A stretch of 57,209 nt of DNA from Alkalibacterium sp. MB6 (GCF_009935905.1 NZ_PREX01000017.1:1-57209); one strand, 5' to 3'; counted from the first letter of the stretch, positions 26,296-35,478 are shown. Notes: generated from the sequence alone by a model not told the origin. Program-made: numbers and translations.

Positions 26296-26727
26296 TTATA
26301 TTTTACTTATCTCTTCATCCAGCTTGTTTTTCATAGCTTCTATACAGGCTTTTCTGCTTGCTGCCTTCGCTGGCTTTAAGAATGGTTTTGCCGGTTGACC
26401 AGACTTCCCATATTCTATGATGTTAGCAATCTTGGCATTAGACTCCCCATCACTTCTTGGTTCATCAAATCCGACCTTTACATCATAATCACCATCTCTA
26501 TTAATCCCCGCAGGTGATACCCCCAGTGCCTTCACCAGTTCACCAGAAGATCTTGAAAGGAGTTTTGTGTTATTACCAATCACAGCTTGAAGATTTGATT
26601 TCACTTTGGCTTTCACCACTTCGCCACCAGCTTCTAAAACCTTCGGGATGATTTCATCTGTTTTCTCACTTAATTTGGATACTTTCAATAGGAAGTCATC
26701 GGGCATTTTAAAACTTGATTTGGCCAT
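26296..26727 (-). CDS. HK97 gp10-like head-tail protein
   Basis: This 143-residue protein has the pattern of the HK97 gp10 family (helical N-terminus, VKVGFDEPRSD, then IANIIEYGKSGQPAKPFLKPA, where the GTSKMPARPF-like motif is conserved). These proteins take part in joining head and tail. The ribosome site is weak (AGGTGA). Confidence 0.85.
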   Translation of the reverse strand: MAKSSFKMPDDFLLKVSKLSEKTDEIIPKVLEAGGEVVKAKVKSNLQAVIGNNTKLLSRSSGELVKALGVSPAGINRDGDYDVKVGFDEPRSDGESNAKIANIIEYGKSGQPAKPFLKPAKAASRKACIEAMKNKLDEEISKI

Positions 26728-26735
26728 AAGATCAC

Positions 26736-27065
26736 CTAGTCCTTTGTAGATTCTGTTTTTTCTGCAGCTACTTCAACATAAAGACCAGATATATTTTCCA
26801 CACTGATGATCTTGTATCTGCCGGTATTACAAGAAATAAGCTGGCCTATTTCCACTTGAATACCAGGAATGCGCCTAAACTGGAAGAGGGCATTGGCTTT
26901 ACTATAGGCTGCCATGTTAACCCACTTCCTTGAGCCATGTCTTTCTTCTTTATAGGCTCTCACCTTGGCGACGACTGATTCCCCTCTAAAAGTGAATCCT
27001 TCATTGTCCTTGGTTTGCGTGGCATCGATGATCTCTATGAATGTGTTCATCTTTCCAAAGCTCAT
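26736..27065 (-). CDS. Phage head closure protein
   Basis: This 109-residue protein (start ATG 27065 after GGAAGGTGAG) has a central FRGESVVAKVRAYKEERHGSRKW and a late GRYKIISVENI segment in the manner of the SPP1 gp16-like head closure family, with the GQxxxxxGxRYxI pattern. It lies between the head-tail connector and the gp10-like gene. A longer frame to 27128 lacks a ribosome site. Confidence 0.8.
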   Translation of the reverse strand: MSFGKMNTFIEIIDATQTKDNEGFTFRGESVVAKVRAYKEERHGSRKWVNMAAYSKANALFQFRRIPGIQVEIGQLISCNTGRYKIISVENISGLYVEVAAEKTESTKD

Positions 27066-27182
27066 CTGTCTCACCTTCCTTAAGAACCATCTCACCATAA
27101 TCGTGTCTTCTGTCTTTCCTTCGGCCACTTCGATAGCAGCGTTTCTACCTCTTTCGCTTCTTTTTCACCCAGAGTCTTTTCA

Positions 27183-27491
27183 TTAAACCTGCCACTCCTT
27201 TCCCATTCGAAGAAGGAGGTGTACGGTTTTCCAGACCTGATCAGAAGCTCTGACATCATTGTTGAAAAAGCCCCCAGTGGAACCATCTCGGCTCTCATAG
27301 AAGTGAGTAGCCAGCATAATGACCCCTTGCTCCGTTGCTTTTGACATCTGATGCTCTGCATAATAATCTGTACCTACTTGCTGGTACCCTTCTGCATAGC
27401 TAATGGCTGCATCAATGAAGCCTTCGATCAAAGCATCGTCCTCTGAATAGGTTAAGATAAGATTTGCTTTTACCTTATCTAGTAGTGCCAT
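27183..27491 (-). CDS. Head-tail connector (gp6-like)
   Basis: This 102-residue helical protein (LLDKVKANLILTYSEDDALIEGFIDAAISYAEGY) matches the Phage_gp6-like/HK97 gp6 adaptor pattern, which sits under the portal. It is the first joining protein after the capsid genes. Confidence 0.85.
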   Translation of the reverse strand: MALLDKVKANLILTYSEDDALIEGFIDAAISYAEGYQQVGTDYYAEHQMSKATEQGVIMLATHFYESRDGSTGGFFNNDVRASDQVWKTVHLLLRMGKEWQV

Positions 27492-27497
27492 GATTTA

Positions 27498-27722
27498 TCA
27501 CTCGCTTTCCATTAAACCAGCAGTTTTCAATTTTAGAAGTAGGTCGTTGAAATCTGTCACAAGTTCAGCAACCTCTGTAGCTGTACTTTCAGCTTGAAGC
27601 GCTGCAGGTTTTAACTCCGTTCCATCAAAGGTGACTTTTCCTTCTGCAGTTACAGCCATCTCTCCACCAATGATGGTTTTCTCACCACCCTGTTCGGTGT
27701 AATTCTTCGTATTATATGTCAT
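27498..27722 (-). CDS. Small capsid-associated (head fibre-like) protein
   Basis: This 74-residue protein has the MTYNTKNYTEQGGEKTIIGG start and a short helical end (ALQAESTATEVAELVTDFNDLL), resembling head fibre-like proteins encoded behind capsid genes in clostridial phages. AGGAGG precedes the ATG. Assignment is moderate and rests on place and length. Confidence 0.6.
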   Translation of the reverse strand: MTYNTKNYTEQGGEKTIIGGEMAVTAEGKVTFDGTELKPAALQAESTATEVAELVTDFNDLLLKLKTAGLMESE

Positions 27723-27748
27723 GGTTTTTACCTCCTATAAAAGATTAA

Positions 27749-27774
27749 GGAAGGCAGTGTTTAAACCACCTTCC
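27749..27774 (-). terminator. Hairpin after capsid gene
   Basis: GGAAGG-N14-CCTTCC with a few extra pairs lies just after the capsid stop. The T-run is broken (TTAATCTTTT), so it may be a partial terminator or an mRNA end that stabilises the capsid message. Confidence 0.45.
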
Positions 27775-27786
27775 CTTTGACATTTC

Positions 27787-28980
27787 TTAGGATTTCTGCT
27801 GAAGTACCTTGATGGCTTCAGGCAGGATTAGTTTTGCATCCAGTCTTTGGGATGCCAAGAAACCTACCTGACCGTTTGCTGCATAGAGCTCGTTCAGGCG
27901 CTTAAAGGTTCTGCCTTGACGGTCCGCAATCCAGTAGTACTTAAAGTCTCCAAAGAGAATGGTCTTCACTCCTGCTGCCGCCACAGGCATGAACTGTGAG
28001 GAAATCACAGGTCGATTTAGAATCGTATCTGGTGTTCCAGCCTGTACAGATGGTTGCCACAAGTACTGTCCCTGACCATCCTTTAGCTTTCTGATGGCCT
28101 TGACTGTGGCATCATTTACAAGGAATGTTCCGTTCTTTCTGTAAGAGGACTTCAGGCTGTGATAAAGATCCAGCACTTCATCCATGGTGATGGCTGTTGC
28201 ACTTGCTGCGGTTACACCAAGGCTTGCACCTCCTGTGGTATGAAGAAGTCCTGTTGGTTTGCTGCTTCCATTACCGGTTAAGAATCCTTCTTCCTCGGCA
28301 GCACCAATTCGTCTTGCAAATTCTGCAGCAATATAGGCCTCAAGGTCGAAGTAGCTGTCGTTAAGAAGCTCATCTGAAACCTTTAGCATGGTTCCAAGTT
28401 TATAAGCAGACAAAGTCACCTGGGTGAAGGCATCATCACTTTCGTTAAATGCTCCTTCTTCATCCATCCAAGCTGCGGAACCATGACTGGCCACCACAGG
28501 GATCTTGCGATCTCCGTGACTGGTGTTAATGACATTGCAGAGATTTCTAAGGACATTGGCTTCCTGAAGCGCCTGAATCAGCTGGTTCTCGTATTCATCT
28601 GGCACAAGGAAACCACCTTCTGAATCGGTACCAATCTGCAGTGCATTTTGGACAGAAGGATTCATCTTGTTTCTCATGGCCCCCCAAAAGGCACTCTTAT
28701 AGGCATCGGATGCTCTTCCTGTTTTTTCCACGATCATCTTATCAGGTCTGGATGCAAGAGGTTTGCTTGTCATAGCGGAAAGCTCTCTGTCCATAGCGTC
28801 CTGACGCTCAAGGCGCTCGATTTCCTTACCAAGGTTCATGACCTCATCTTCCATCTTTTCATAGACGGCATTGTCTTCTGGTTTGATCAGGCCATTTTCC
28901 TGACGGTGGTCATCTAAAAACGTCTTAGCCTGTTCCCAAACCTTCGCTCTCTTCTCTCTCAGTTCTTGAATTTTACTCAT
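27787..28980 (-). CDS. Major capsid protein, HK97 fold
   Basis: This 397-residue protein has the family's two parts: an N-terminal coiled-coil delta domain (about 1-100) for scaffolding, removed by the protease, and the HK97-fold shell (LQIGTDSEGGFLVPDEYENQL, ANVLRNLCNVINT, WMDEEGAFNESD, FLVNDATV). Start is ATG 28980 after GGAGG; the preceding in-frame TTG is less good. It follows the protease gene by a 6-bp overlap-like gap. Confidence 0.95.
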   Translation of the reverse strand: MSKIQELREKRAKVWEQAKTFLDDHRQENGLIKPEDNAVYEKMEDEVMNLGKEIERLERQDAMDRELSAMTSKPLASRPDKMIVEKTGRASDAYKSAFWGAMRNKMNPSVQNALQIGTDSEGGFLVPDEYENQLIQALQEANVLRNLCNVINTSHGDRKIPVVASHGSAAWMDEEGAFNESDDAFTQVTLSAYKLGTMLKVSDELLNDSYFDLEAYIAAEFARRIGAAEEEGFLTGNGSSKPTGLLHTTGGASLGVTAASATAITMDEVLDLYHSLKSSYRKNGTFLVNDATVKAIRKLKDGQGQYLWQPSVQAGTPDTILNRPVISSQFMPVAAAGVKTILFGDFKYYWIADRQGRTFKRLNELYAANGQVGFLASQRLDAKLILPEAIKVLQQKS

Positions 28981-28985
28981 GTGTA

Positions 28986-29780
28986 TTACCTCCAACTTTT
29001 AATAAGCTCCAGCCGTCTTTCCAGCTGGGCAATAGGAATTTGGTTCACTGCAATAGGGGTTTCTTGTTTGCCAGGTAAAACCTGTGGTTTTGGGTCCTCC
29101 TCTTTCTCATTAGCTTTGAGATATTTCATCCTTGCCTGGATACCAGGAAGTTTGTTTCTTAGAGCATTGGTCACTGTCATTTGGTCAAAGATAAAGCCAT
29201 CGGAACCTTCATCTGCCAGTTCTGATTCATAGACAACCTTATCGGCAAACTTCAGCTCGATGGCTTTGTGGGCACTCATCCAGGTTTCAGCGTCCATCAT
29301 GTGTGAAATCTTTGCTCTAGAAAGCCTCGTCTTTGTCTGATAAGCGTTTATGATGCTTTCTTTTACTTCACTGAGGAGGTTAATCCCCACTTGTAGATCC
29401 GCTACTTCACCAGCAATCAGCATGGCTGGGTTATGAATCATAATGACTGATAAAGGCGATACACACACCTCGTCTCCCGCCATGGCAATGACAGAAGCAG
29501 CACTGGCTGCCAGTCCATCTATGTGTACACTGATTTTTCCAGGATACTCTTTGAGCATGTTGTAAATCTGCGCCGCTGCAAAAGTGTCTCCACCTGGTGA
29601 GTGTATCTTTACAACAATGTCATCTACTCTTGATCCGCTGCCATAAAGCTCTGTCTTAAACTGTTTAGGGGTGATGTCATCATCAAACCAGGAAGACTCT
29701 GCAATGTATCCTTCAAGATGTAGGGTTCTTACAGCAGGGCCCTCGGCTTCATTCACCACCCAGCGCCAAAATTTATCCAT
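28986..29780 (-). CDS. Capsid maturation protease, ClpP/S14 type
   Basis: This 264-residue serine protease has IHSPGGDTFAA (59-69), the nucleophile Ser93 in GLAASAAS, His116 in MIHNP and an Asp in HMMDAETWM. It acts on the scaffold part of the capsid protein. AGGAGG precedes the ATG. It lies between portal and capsid genes, the usual order. Confidence 0.95.
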   Translation of the reverse strand: MDKFWRWVVNEAEGPAVRTLHLEGYIAESSWFDDDITPKQFKTELYGSGSRVDDIVVKIHSPGGDTFAAAQIYNMLKEYPGKISVHIDGLAASAASVIAMAGDEVCVSPLSVIMIHNPAMLIAGEVADLQVGINLLSEVKESIINAYQTKTRLSRAKISHMMDAETWMSAHKAIELKFADKVVYESELADEGSDGFIFDQMTVTNALRNKLPGIQARMKYLKANEKEEDPKPQVLPGKQETPIAVNQIPIAQLERRLELIKSWR

Positions 29781-29888
29781 CTAATTGACCTCCTTTTCCC
29801 ATATAAAATGCACTTCTCATTTTGAGAAATGCTGTTGATACTTAAATTTAGTTTTGTAGATGGCCACAGTAATGGCCCAAGTTATACG

Positions 29889-31127
29889 CTATTCACCGGG
29901 ACCATCGCCACCTGATTCTTCTATAGCTTTCTTTGCATAAGCCCCTGCCATCTTAAGGGGTAGCATGTTTCCGTTGACCAGATATAGGTCACCACCATCC
30001 TCTTTAGAGATGGGATCCATATTCTCCATCCTTCTCACATCATTGACAGAGAAAAAGCCGTTTTGAATACCTATGGCATAACCATCCATCCTAGATTTAT
30101 AATCCCCACGCATAAGAGCCGATGCATTGAAGGAAACAAAGCACTGTCCCTTTTCCTTTTCAAGAAAGAGCTTCTTGTTCATCGCCTGCTCTATTCTAAC
30201 CAGCCAAGGCCTAATGGTATGGACCACAAAGCTGATGGATTGGTTTTCAATATTACTAAAAGAACTCTTACTAAGGTCCGCTACCATATGGGGTGGCACT
30301 TGGAAGATTCTACAGATCTCTTCTATCTGAAATTTCCGGGTCTCAAGGAATTGTGCATCTGAGTTTGGCATGCTGATGGCTTGATACTGAAGGCCATCTT
30401 CTAGGACAGCTACTTTATTGCTGTTATTAATTCCCCCATAAGCCGCCTGCCAGGCATCTCTAACCTTCGTAGGATCCTTGATGGTTCCTGAAGTGGAAAG
30501 AATACCACTGGGTGTTGCGTTGTTGGCAAAGAACCTACCCCCATATTCTTCCGCAGCAATATTCAGCCCTATGGCATTTTTTGCAAGGGCCACTGGCGAA
30601 TAACCCATTACCCCATCAAAGCCAAGTCCTGGTACATGAAGAATATCTTCTGGTCCCAGGTAGTGTATGGTATTGTCTTTTAGATAAGCATAGTAAAGGT
30701 TGCCCTTGTTGTCCCGGTCCACTGTCATTTTATCTGGAAGCAGTGGATAGATATTAATCACTTCCCCTTTCCCATTTCGAATGATCTGGCAGTATGAGTT
30801 TCCCCATAGAAGAATATGGGTCATCATGGTCTCCCTTAGTGTAAAAGACGTCATTTCAGGATTAGGTTCATCGTGTAAGATTCTGTAGAGCGGGTGTGTG
30901 TAAATCTTCTCCTTTCCATCTCCTTTGTATTGGTAGGTATGAAGGGGTAAGGAAGCCACGGTCTCTGCAATGATTCTCACGCAAGCAAAGACAGCTGTGG
31001 TCTGCATGGAGCTTCGCTCATTGACCACTTTACCTGAGATGCTTTGTCCCATATAAAATCTTGGAGCATCACTGACTTTATCTGTTGGTTCTGCCCTTGC
31101 TCTAGAAAGCCATTTGAATGGGTTCAC
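29889..31127 (-). CDS. Portal protein, HK97 family
   Basis: This 412-residue portal forms the DNA entry ring. Recognisable parts are VFACVRIIAETVASLPLHTY, the HPLYRILHDEPNPEMT segment, LLWGNSYCQI and FQVPPHMVADL. I choose GTG 31127, 8 bp after GGAGG, rather than the longer frame to 31169, which would run through a terminator stem. The gap after it (29781-29888) has only a small hairpin (TTCTCA/TGAGAA). Confidence 0.95.
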   Translation of the reverse strand: MNPFKWLSRARAEPTDKVSDAPRFYMGQSISGKVVNERSSMQTTAVFACVRIIAETVASLPLHTYQYKGDGKEKIYTHPLYRILHDEPNPEMTSFTLRETMMTHILLWGNSYCQIIRNGKGEVINIYPLLPDKMTVDRDNKGNLYYAYLKDNTIHYLGPEDILHVPGLGFDGVMGYSPVALAKNAIGLNIAAEEYGGRFFANNATPSGILSTSGTIKDPTKVRDAWQAAYGGINNSNKVAVLEDGLQYQAISMPNSDAQFLETRKFQIEEICRIFQVPPHMVADLSKSSFSNIENQSISFVVHTIRPWLVRIEQAMNKKLFLEKEKGQCFVSFNASALMRGDYKSRMDGYAIGIQNGFFSVNDVRRMENMDPISKEDGGDLYLVNGNMLPLKMAGAYAKKAIEESGGDGPGE

Positions 31128-31155
31128 TTCTGTCACCTCCTCTAAATTTTGAGCA

Positions 31156-31190
31156 TAAAAAAATACCACAGTAATTGCGGTATTTTTCTT
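31156..31190. terminator. Bidirectional terminator after TerB_N gene
   Basis: A 12-bp stem (AAAAATACCRCA type with one G-T pair) closes a 5-nt loop at 31171-31175, with T-runs on both sides. On the minus strand it ends the TerB_N transcript 10 bp after the stop and stands before the portal gene. Confidence 0.8.
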
Positions 31191-31199
31191 AGTTTTATC

Positions 31200-32726
31200 T
31201 CAATTTTTGTTTTTCTTCTCTATCAATTTTTTCTTCCTATCAAGAAACTCATTGGCATCCATGCCCCATTTCTGATAGTAGTGAACAGCTTGATCACATA
31301 TCTCTATTGCCTTATCATAATCCTTGTTTTTTTCATAAATAATGGCTAACCTCTTAAATGCTGGAATGTTCGCTTGGAACCCTTTTTCTATATACCTTTT
31401 TCTTGATTCTATTTCTGAATCGTTTAGTATCGCACTGATTCCTTTCAATTTATTTAACTCACTAGAAATATATTGCTGATGCATTTCATCCAATTTTCTA
31501 ATATCTTCTTCGCAGAAATAGATGCACTTAGTTAAGCTTTCAGAATCAATATCCCGATATTTATAGTAGAAATCTTGAAGTTGAATGTAAGCAAAATGTT
31601 TTCTTAACAAATCACTACCACTGTTTTTAAGCTCTGATAACAGTTGTTCTTCCAGATTTTCATCAAAGACCAGAAGTTTCTTTTCTTTAGATGCTGACTT
31701 TTGATTTACCTCCGGCGCACTTCCTTTTTTCCTTAAATCAGCCAACTCTTTCTTTACACTTTCATGTGTTTCTTCAAGAAGGTCATAAAAGGTTTTCTTG
31801 ATTTTAAACGATTCTGCTATCATTGGCACTCTGATTTTTTCATCCGATATTGAGATATTTGCAAACATACCTCTGTCTTCGGTTCGTAATTTACTAAACT
31901 CCTTTCTATTCAGAATCTCACTTAACAAAATACCTTCTTTCTTATACTTCTCCAGCACTAACTTCGTCATCGTTTCAATAAATAAATCCGGATATTTGGA
32001 CATATAATTCTTGTTGGTGAATTCAAAAGTTTTAGCCAGTCTTACAATGTCTTTTGCGTACAGTGGTAATTCAAAGCTGTACGCGCTCAAAAGAAATAAA
32101 TTATCCGAGAAAGTTAATTCAAAATCTTTATCAAGGGACTCTATAAATTTCACCATCATGTCAGGTCTTTTATGATATAGGCAAGACAAAACTAGTGCGT
32201 TTCCTGAATATGATTGGAAAGATGAATTTGGATGTACATCTCTCAACTTAAGTACCACTTCAAAAGCAGGCTCAAACTTATCAGTTAACAAGAATCTTTC
32301 TAAACCGTAATATAAAATGAATGCATACCCAACCTCAAAAGCTGTGTTATATGGGTTTTCCAGAAACTTAAGATATGCACCTCTTTGTTCAGGTGATATT
32401 TCTGAATATGAAGGATAATACGGCAGCTTCTCTACTTCATTCAGATTTCTAACCTCTCTGCTCACTAGCTTAGTATCAATGACACTAGGTTCTTCCGGTC
32501 CGGAAACGGAAAAATTAATAACTATCCTAAAGTCACCAGTATAGACCTCACTTCTATCTATGCTCCGCTCAGGATAATAATTTCTTTTAGGTCCGTTTTT
32601 AAACCAAATTAAGTCTTGTAGATCATTGTGAATCAGCAGCTCAGATCTGTTAAGATTTTTTACTTGCGGTACTATTTGTCTACTTTCTTCTTTAACTTTT
32701 TTCTTAAACATATCAAGAAACTTCAT
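31200..32726 (-). CDS. TerB_N-domain protein, moron inside late operon
   Basis: This 508-residue soluble, lysine-rich, AT-rich protein lies between terL and portal. The segment at about 100-150 (YPSYSEISPEQRGAYLKFLENP, then VGYAFILYYGLERFLL) matches the TerB_N domain pattern, found in proteins linked to stress and phage response; the C-terminal part has a TPR-like pair of helices (AFKRLAIIYEKNKDYDKAIEICDQA). It has its own sigma-A promoter (ATGACA-N17-TATAAT) and own terminator, and different base use from its neighbours, so it was acquired as a unit (a 'moron'). Start is ATG 32726 after AGGGGGG. A host-altering or superinfection-exclusion role is inferred, not shown. Confidence 0.75.
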   Translation of the reverse strand: MKFLDMFKKKVKEESRQIVPQVKNLNRSELLIHNDLQDLIWFKNGPKRNYYPERSIDRSEVYTGDFRIVINFSVSGPEEPSVIDTKLVSREVRNLNEVEKLPYYPSYSEISPEQRGAYLKFLENPYNTAFEVGYAFILYYGLERFLLTDKFEPAFEVVLKLRDVHPNSSFQSYSGNALVLSCLYHKRPDMMVKFIESLDKDFELTFSDNLFLLSAYSFELPLYAKDIVRLAKTFEFTNKNYMSKYPDLFIETMTKLVLEKYKKEGILLSEILNRKEFSKLRTEDRGMFANISISDEKIRVPMIAESFKIKKTFYDLLEETHESVKKELADLRKKGSAPEVNQKSASKEKKLLVFDENLEEQLLSELKNSGSDLLRKHFAYIQLQDFYYKYRDIDSESLTKCIYFCEEDIRKLDEMHQQYISSELNKLKGISAILNDSEIESRKRYIEKGFQANIPAFKRLAIIYEKNKDYDKAIEICDQAVHYYQKWGMDANEFLDRKKKLIEKKNKN

Positions 32727-32750
32727 ATTCAACCCCCCTATTTTAAGCCC

Positions 32751-32779
32751 ATTATAAACTAAAATAGTGAGGTTGTCAT
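32751..32779 (-). promoter_or_regulatory. Sigma-A promoter of TerB_N moron
   Basis: ATGACA (five of six to TTGACA), 17 bp, perfect TATAAT on the minus strand, 25 bp before the ATG at 32726. It permits expression in the lysogen. Confidence 0.75.
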
Positions 32780-32849
32780 ATTAAAACACTAGGCCAACAA
32801 CTCATGTTTGACCCATCTTTAACACATGTTTAAATCCATAGAAAGATAC

Positions 32850-34406
32850 TCATCCTAAAATGATCATGTCGCGTTCATCATAAATTGAACCTTCATCATC
32901 CGGTGGATTTACTGTGGCTCTGGCAAGGCCCATGATCATAGCCACAATTCCATCGATCTTTTCTGATGATTTTTCCTTGTCCACCTTTATGTTTCCAGCA
33001 GGGTCTGTCCGGACCACAATGTTATCTGCCATCCACCGAAGAACGGGATGCCCGCCATGGGCTATCTGCTTACTTAAAGTCAGGCGCATGAGATCTTTGG
33101 TTGGTGGAGACATATCTTTAAAACCCTGACCAAAGGGAACCACGGTAAATCCCATTCCTTCGAGGTTCTGACTCATCTGTGTTGCGCCCCACCGGTCATA
33201 GACGATTTCTCTGATGTTGTATATCTCACCGAGACGCTCGATGAACTTCTCTATAAATCCATAATGGACCACGTTACCTTCCGTTAGATTTAGAAGCCCC
33301 TTCCTGTGCCAGATGTCATAGGGAACGCTATCTCTTTTCACCCGCTGATGAAGGGTTTCTTCTGGCAACCAAAAGTATGGTAGCACCTGAAACTTTTCTC
33401 CATCTTCTAATGCCGGGAACACCAGCACAAAGGCAGTGAGGTCACTGGTGGAGGAAAGGTCCAGACCTCCGAAGCAGACTCGCCCTTTTAACTCTTCCGG
33501 ATCTACAGTGAAATTACAAAGGTCCCACTTGTCCATGGGCATCCATTTGATTTCCTGCTTTAACCACATGTTTAACCTGAGTTGTTTAAACAGGGCCAGA
33601 TCTGCTGGATCGTCCTTCACTTGGTTATAGTGCTCCCTTACTCTCTCTATAGAAATGGTATGGCCTAGGCTAGGATTGGCCTTATACCAGTTGTTTTCAT
33701 CTTCAATATCTGCATCATCCTCTAACCCATAAATGATGGACAGAAAAGTGGGATCTACTCGTTTCCCTTCCAGGATGTCCTTTGCCTTTTGATGCATCTC
33801 CCAGCCATAGCCGAATAGCTGATTTCCTGCAGTGGTAAGATATAAAAACAGCGGCTGGGTCCTGGCATCACCGGAACCAGTGGTCAGCATCTTTGCCAGG
33901 TCTGGATTAGGATAGGTCCAGATCTCATCCAGGATGACACAGGAAGCATTAATCCCTGATTTAGATTTAACATCGGAACTTAGAACCTGATAGAAGCTCC
34001 CAGTCTTTGGGTAAGTGATTCGCTTGGTGGATCTTACTAGGTTAGTCACTTTTGATAGGGTTGGATTCCCTTCCACAAAGTTCATACTGGTGTTAAAAAT
34101 GATGCTGGCCTGCTGCCGATCACAGGCTGCTACATACACTTCAGCATTGGGTTCCCCATCTGCAAGAAGCATGTACAAGGCAATGGCTGCCCCAAGTTCT
34201 GACTTGCCATTTTTCTTACCTATTTCTACATAGGCGGTTCGGTACTGGCGGGTTCCATCTTCCCTCAAGGTTCCAAAAAGGCGCTTAACCAGATCCTTCT
34301 CCCACGGGAGAAGCTTAAAAGGCTGACCAGCCCATTTGCCTTTGGTCAGCTTCAATTGTTCTATAAAGTTAATGGCGTGGTTCGCATGGACTTCGCTATA
34401 CGGCAT
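32850..34406 (-). CDS. terL: Terminase large subunit
   Basis: This 518-residue packaging motor has an ATPase domain with Walker A-like EIGKKNGKSE (61-70) and Walker B CVILDE (Asp160/Glu161), and an RNase H-like nuclease domain with FGGLDLSSTSDL, IVYDRWGATQM and a late KIDGIVAMIMGLARA. It cuts and pumps phage DNA into the head. AAGGAGG precedes the ATG. Sequence type is the Terminase_1 (HK97-like) family, often from cos phages. Confidence 0.96.
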   Translation of the reverse strand: MPYSEVHANHAINFIEQLKLTKGKWAGQPFKLLPWEKDLVKRLFGTLREDGTRQYRTAYVEIGKKNGKSELGAAIALYMLLADGEPNAEVYVAACDRQQASIIFNTSMNFVEGNPTLSKVTNLVRSTKRITYPKTGSFYQVLSSDVKSKSGINASCVILDEIWTYPNPDLAKMLTTGSGDARTQPLFLYLTTAGNQLFGYGWEMHQKAKDILEGKRVDPTFLSIIYGLEDDADIEDENNWYKANPSLGHTISIERVREHYNQVKDDPADLALFKQLRLNMWLKQEIKWMPMDKWDLCNFTVDPEELKGRVCFGGLDLSSTSDLTAFVLVFPALEDGEKFQVLPYFWLPEETLHQRVKRDSVPYDIWHRKGLLNLTEGNVVHYGFIEKFIERLGEIYNIREIVYDRWGATQMSQNLEGMGFTVVPFGQGFKDMSPPTKDLMRLTLSKQIAHGGHPVLRWMADNIVVRTDPAGNIKVDKEKSSEKIDGIVAMIMGLARATVNPPDDEGSIYDERDMIILG

Positions 34407-34427
34407 CTGCTCCCCTCCTTTCGCAAA

Positions 34428-34934
34428 TTAGTCATCATCCCGTCTTAAAAGTTCTTCTGCCTTGGGGATGTTTCCAAGAAGCGCTGCCATGGCATCCCCC
34501 TCGATGACATTCCCTGTATTGTTTATGTTCAGCCTGCTTCTAGCCGATGGGCTAAGACCAAGCTCTGAGCAGAAGTTTCTCATCTGTTTCAGGTTTTGCT
34601 GGGCAATGGATACTTGAGGGATTTGCTGAATGTATCCTGAAGCGGTCTTTAAGATGGATCCATGCTTTGAGATGAACTCCTCCGCTTCCTTCCATCTGGC
34701 ATAGGCTTGGCAGTAACCGGCAAAGGCAGCCATATCCACCTGAGTCAGTAGCCCCATGGTTTCAAGCTCTTTAGACAGCCTGCGCCATTCCTTCTTGGCA
34801 TCTGGCTCCAGCCATGACGGGCATTTGGGTGCGGTCTGTTTTGGTTTTGGTTCATTCTTGTTCAGGGGTCTTTTCCCTGGATTACCTTCCAGCTCTTTTA
34901 TCGCTGTGGGTTTTGGTGGTCTTCCTCTACCTGC
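34428..34934 (-). CDS. terS: Terminase small subunit, P27 family
   Basis: This 168-residue DNA-binding protein begins MAGRGRPPKPTAIKELEGNPGKRPL, a hallmark of the P27 family, then helical W..L..ELE..G segments. It recognises the packaging site and hands DNA to TerL. Start ATG 34934 after AAGGAGG. It opens the late structural operon. Confidence 0.94.
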   Translation of the reverse strand, partial: AGRGRPPKPTAIKELEGNPGKRPLNKNEPKPKQTAPKCPSWLEPDAKKEWRRLSKELETMGLLTQVDMAAFAGYCQAYARWKEAEEFISKHGSILKTASGYIQQIPQVSIAQQNLKQMRNFCSELGLSPSARSRLNINNTGNVIEGDAMAALLGNIPKAEELLRRDDD

Positions 34935-35029
34935 CATAACTTTCACCTCCTTCGTTTGTGACAAAGAAAAAGGAACCTTCGTCTGAAAGTCCCTCTTAAG
35001 TATTAATTCCTACTGCACATTATTCTTCT

Positions 35030-35064
35030 TATATGCATAAATTGAACATAGCTTTATGCATATA
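35030..35064. repeat. Perfect 12-bp inverted repeat
   Basis: TATATGCATAAA at 35030-35041 and its exact complement at 35053-35064, with an 11-nt spacer, starting 2 bp after the stop of the 69-residue gene. It has no T-run on the minus strand. It lies between the accessory cluster and terS, so it may be an mRNA end, an operator of the late operon or a terminator for plus-strand transcription. Confidence 0.5.
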
Positions 35065-35066
35065 GG

Positions 35067-35276
35067 TTATTTTTCACGTATTCCTTTATAATTGTAATTT
35101 CCTTTTTTGATCTCTTCATGATCTGCATCCACAGCTCTTTTATAATCAGGGTCTTTTGTTTCCTTATCCTTGCAGCCCATGCAGATGCACTGCTCATTGA
35201 ACATGGACATGGTTCGCCCACCTTCTAAGCTGCCACCGCAGCGGTCACAGTGTTTCTGACTGAAAAATCGGTCCAT
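35067..35276 (-). CDS. Small zinc-finger protein
   Basis: This 69-residue protein has CDRCGGSLEGGRTMSMF and CICMGC, consistent with a zinc site, and a charged C-terminal helix. AGGAGGT precedes the ATG. It is the last gene of the unit driven by the promoter at 36.3 kb. Proteins of this pattern are common near amidoligase genes in clostridial mobile elements, as I recall; function unknown. Confidence 0.75.
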   Translation of the reverse strand: MDRFFSQKHCDRCGGSLEGGRTMSMFNEQCICMGCKDKETKDPDYKRAVDADHEEIKKGNYNYKGIREK

Positions 35277-35289
35277 CTATCCACACCTC

Positions 35290-35478
35290 CTACTCTATAT
35301 CCACGTATTCCATCAATATGACCAGGGCCTCATCATAGCTCTTTGCTTCAGTTGTAATCTGCTTTACCATTTCATGGGCCTTTTCAGGCTCCATAGCTTC
35401 TCTTAAGGTCTTTGATGCAATCCCCATCAAATTATAAATGTTGCCATTTTCGCCGATCAGTCTGCATTTAGGTTTCAT
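35290..35478 (-). CDS. Small protein of accessory cluster
   Basis: This 62-residue protein (MKPKCRLIGENGNIYNLMGIASKTL..) starts inside the end of the 273-residue gene (overlap 11 bp), so translation is coupled. It has an N-terminal strand pair and two helices (AHEMVKQITTEAKSYDEALVILMEYV). I do not recognise the function. The longer frame to 35508 lacks a better ribosome site. Confidence 0.7.
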   Translation of the reverse strand: MKPKCRLIGENGNIYNLMGIASKTLREAMEPEKAHEMVKQITTEAKSYDEALVILMEYVDIE

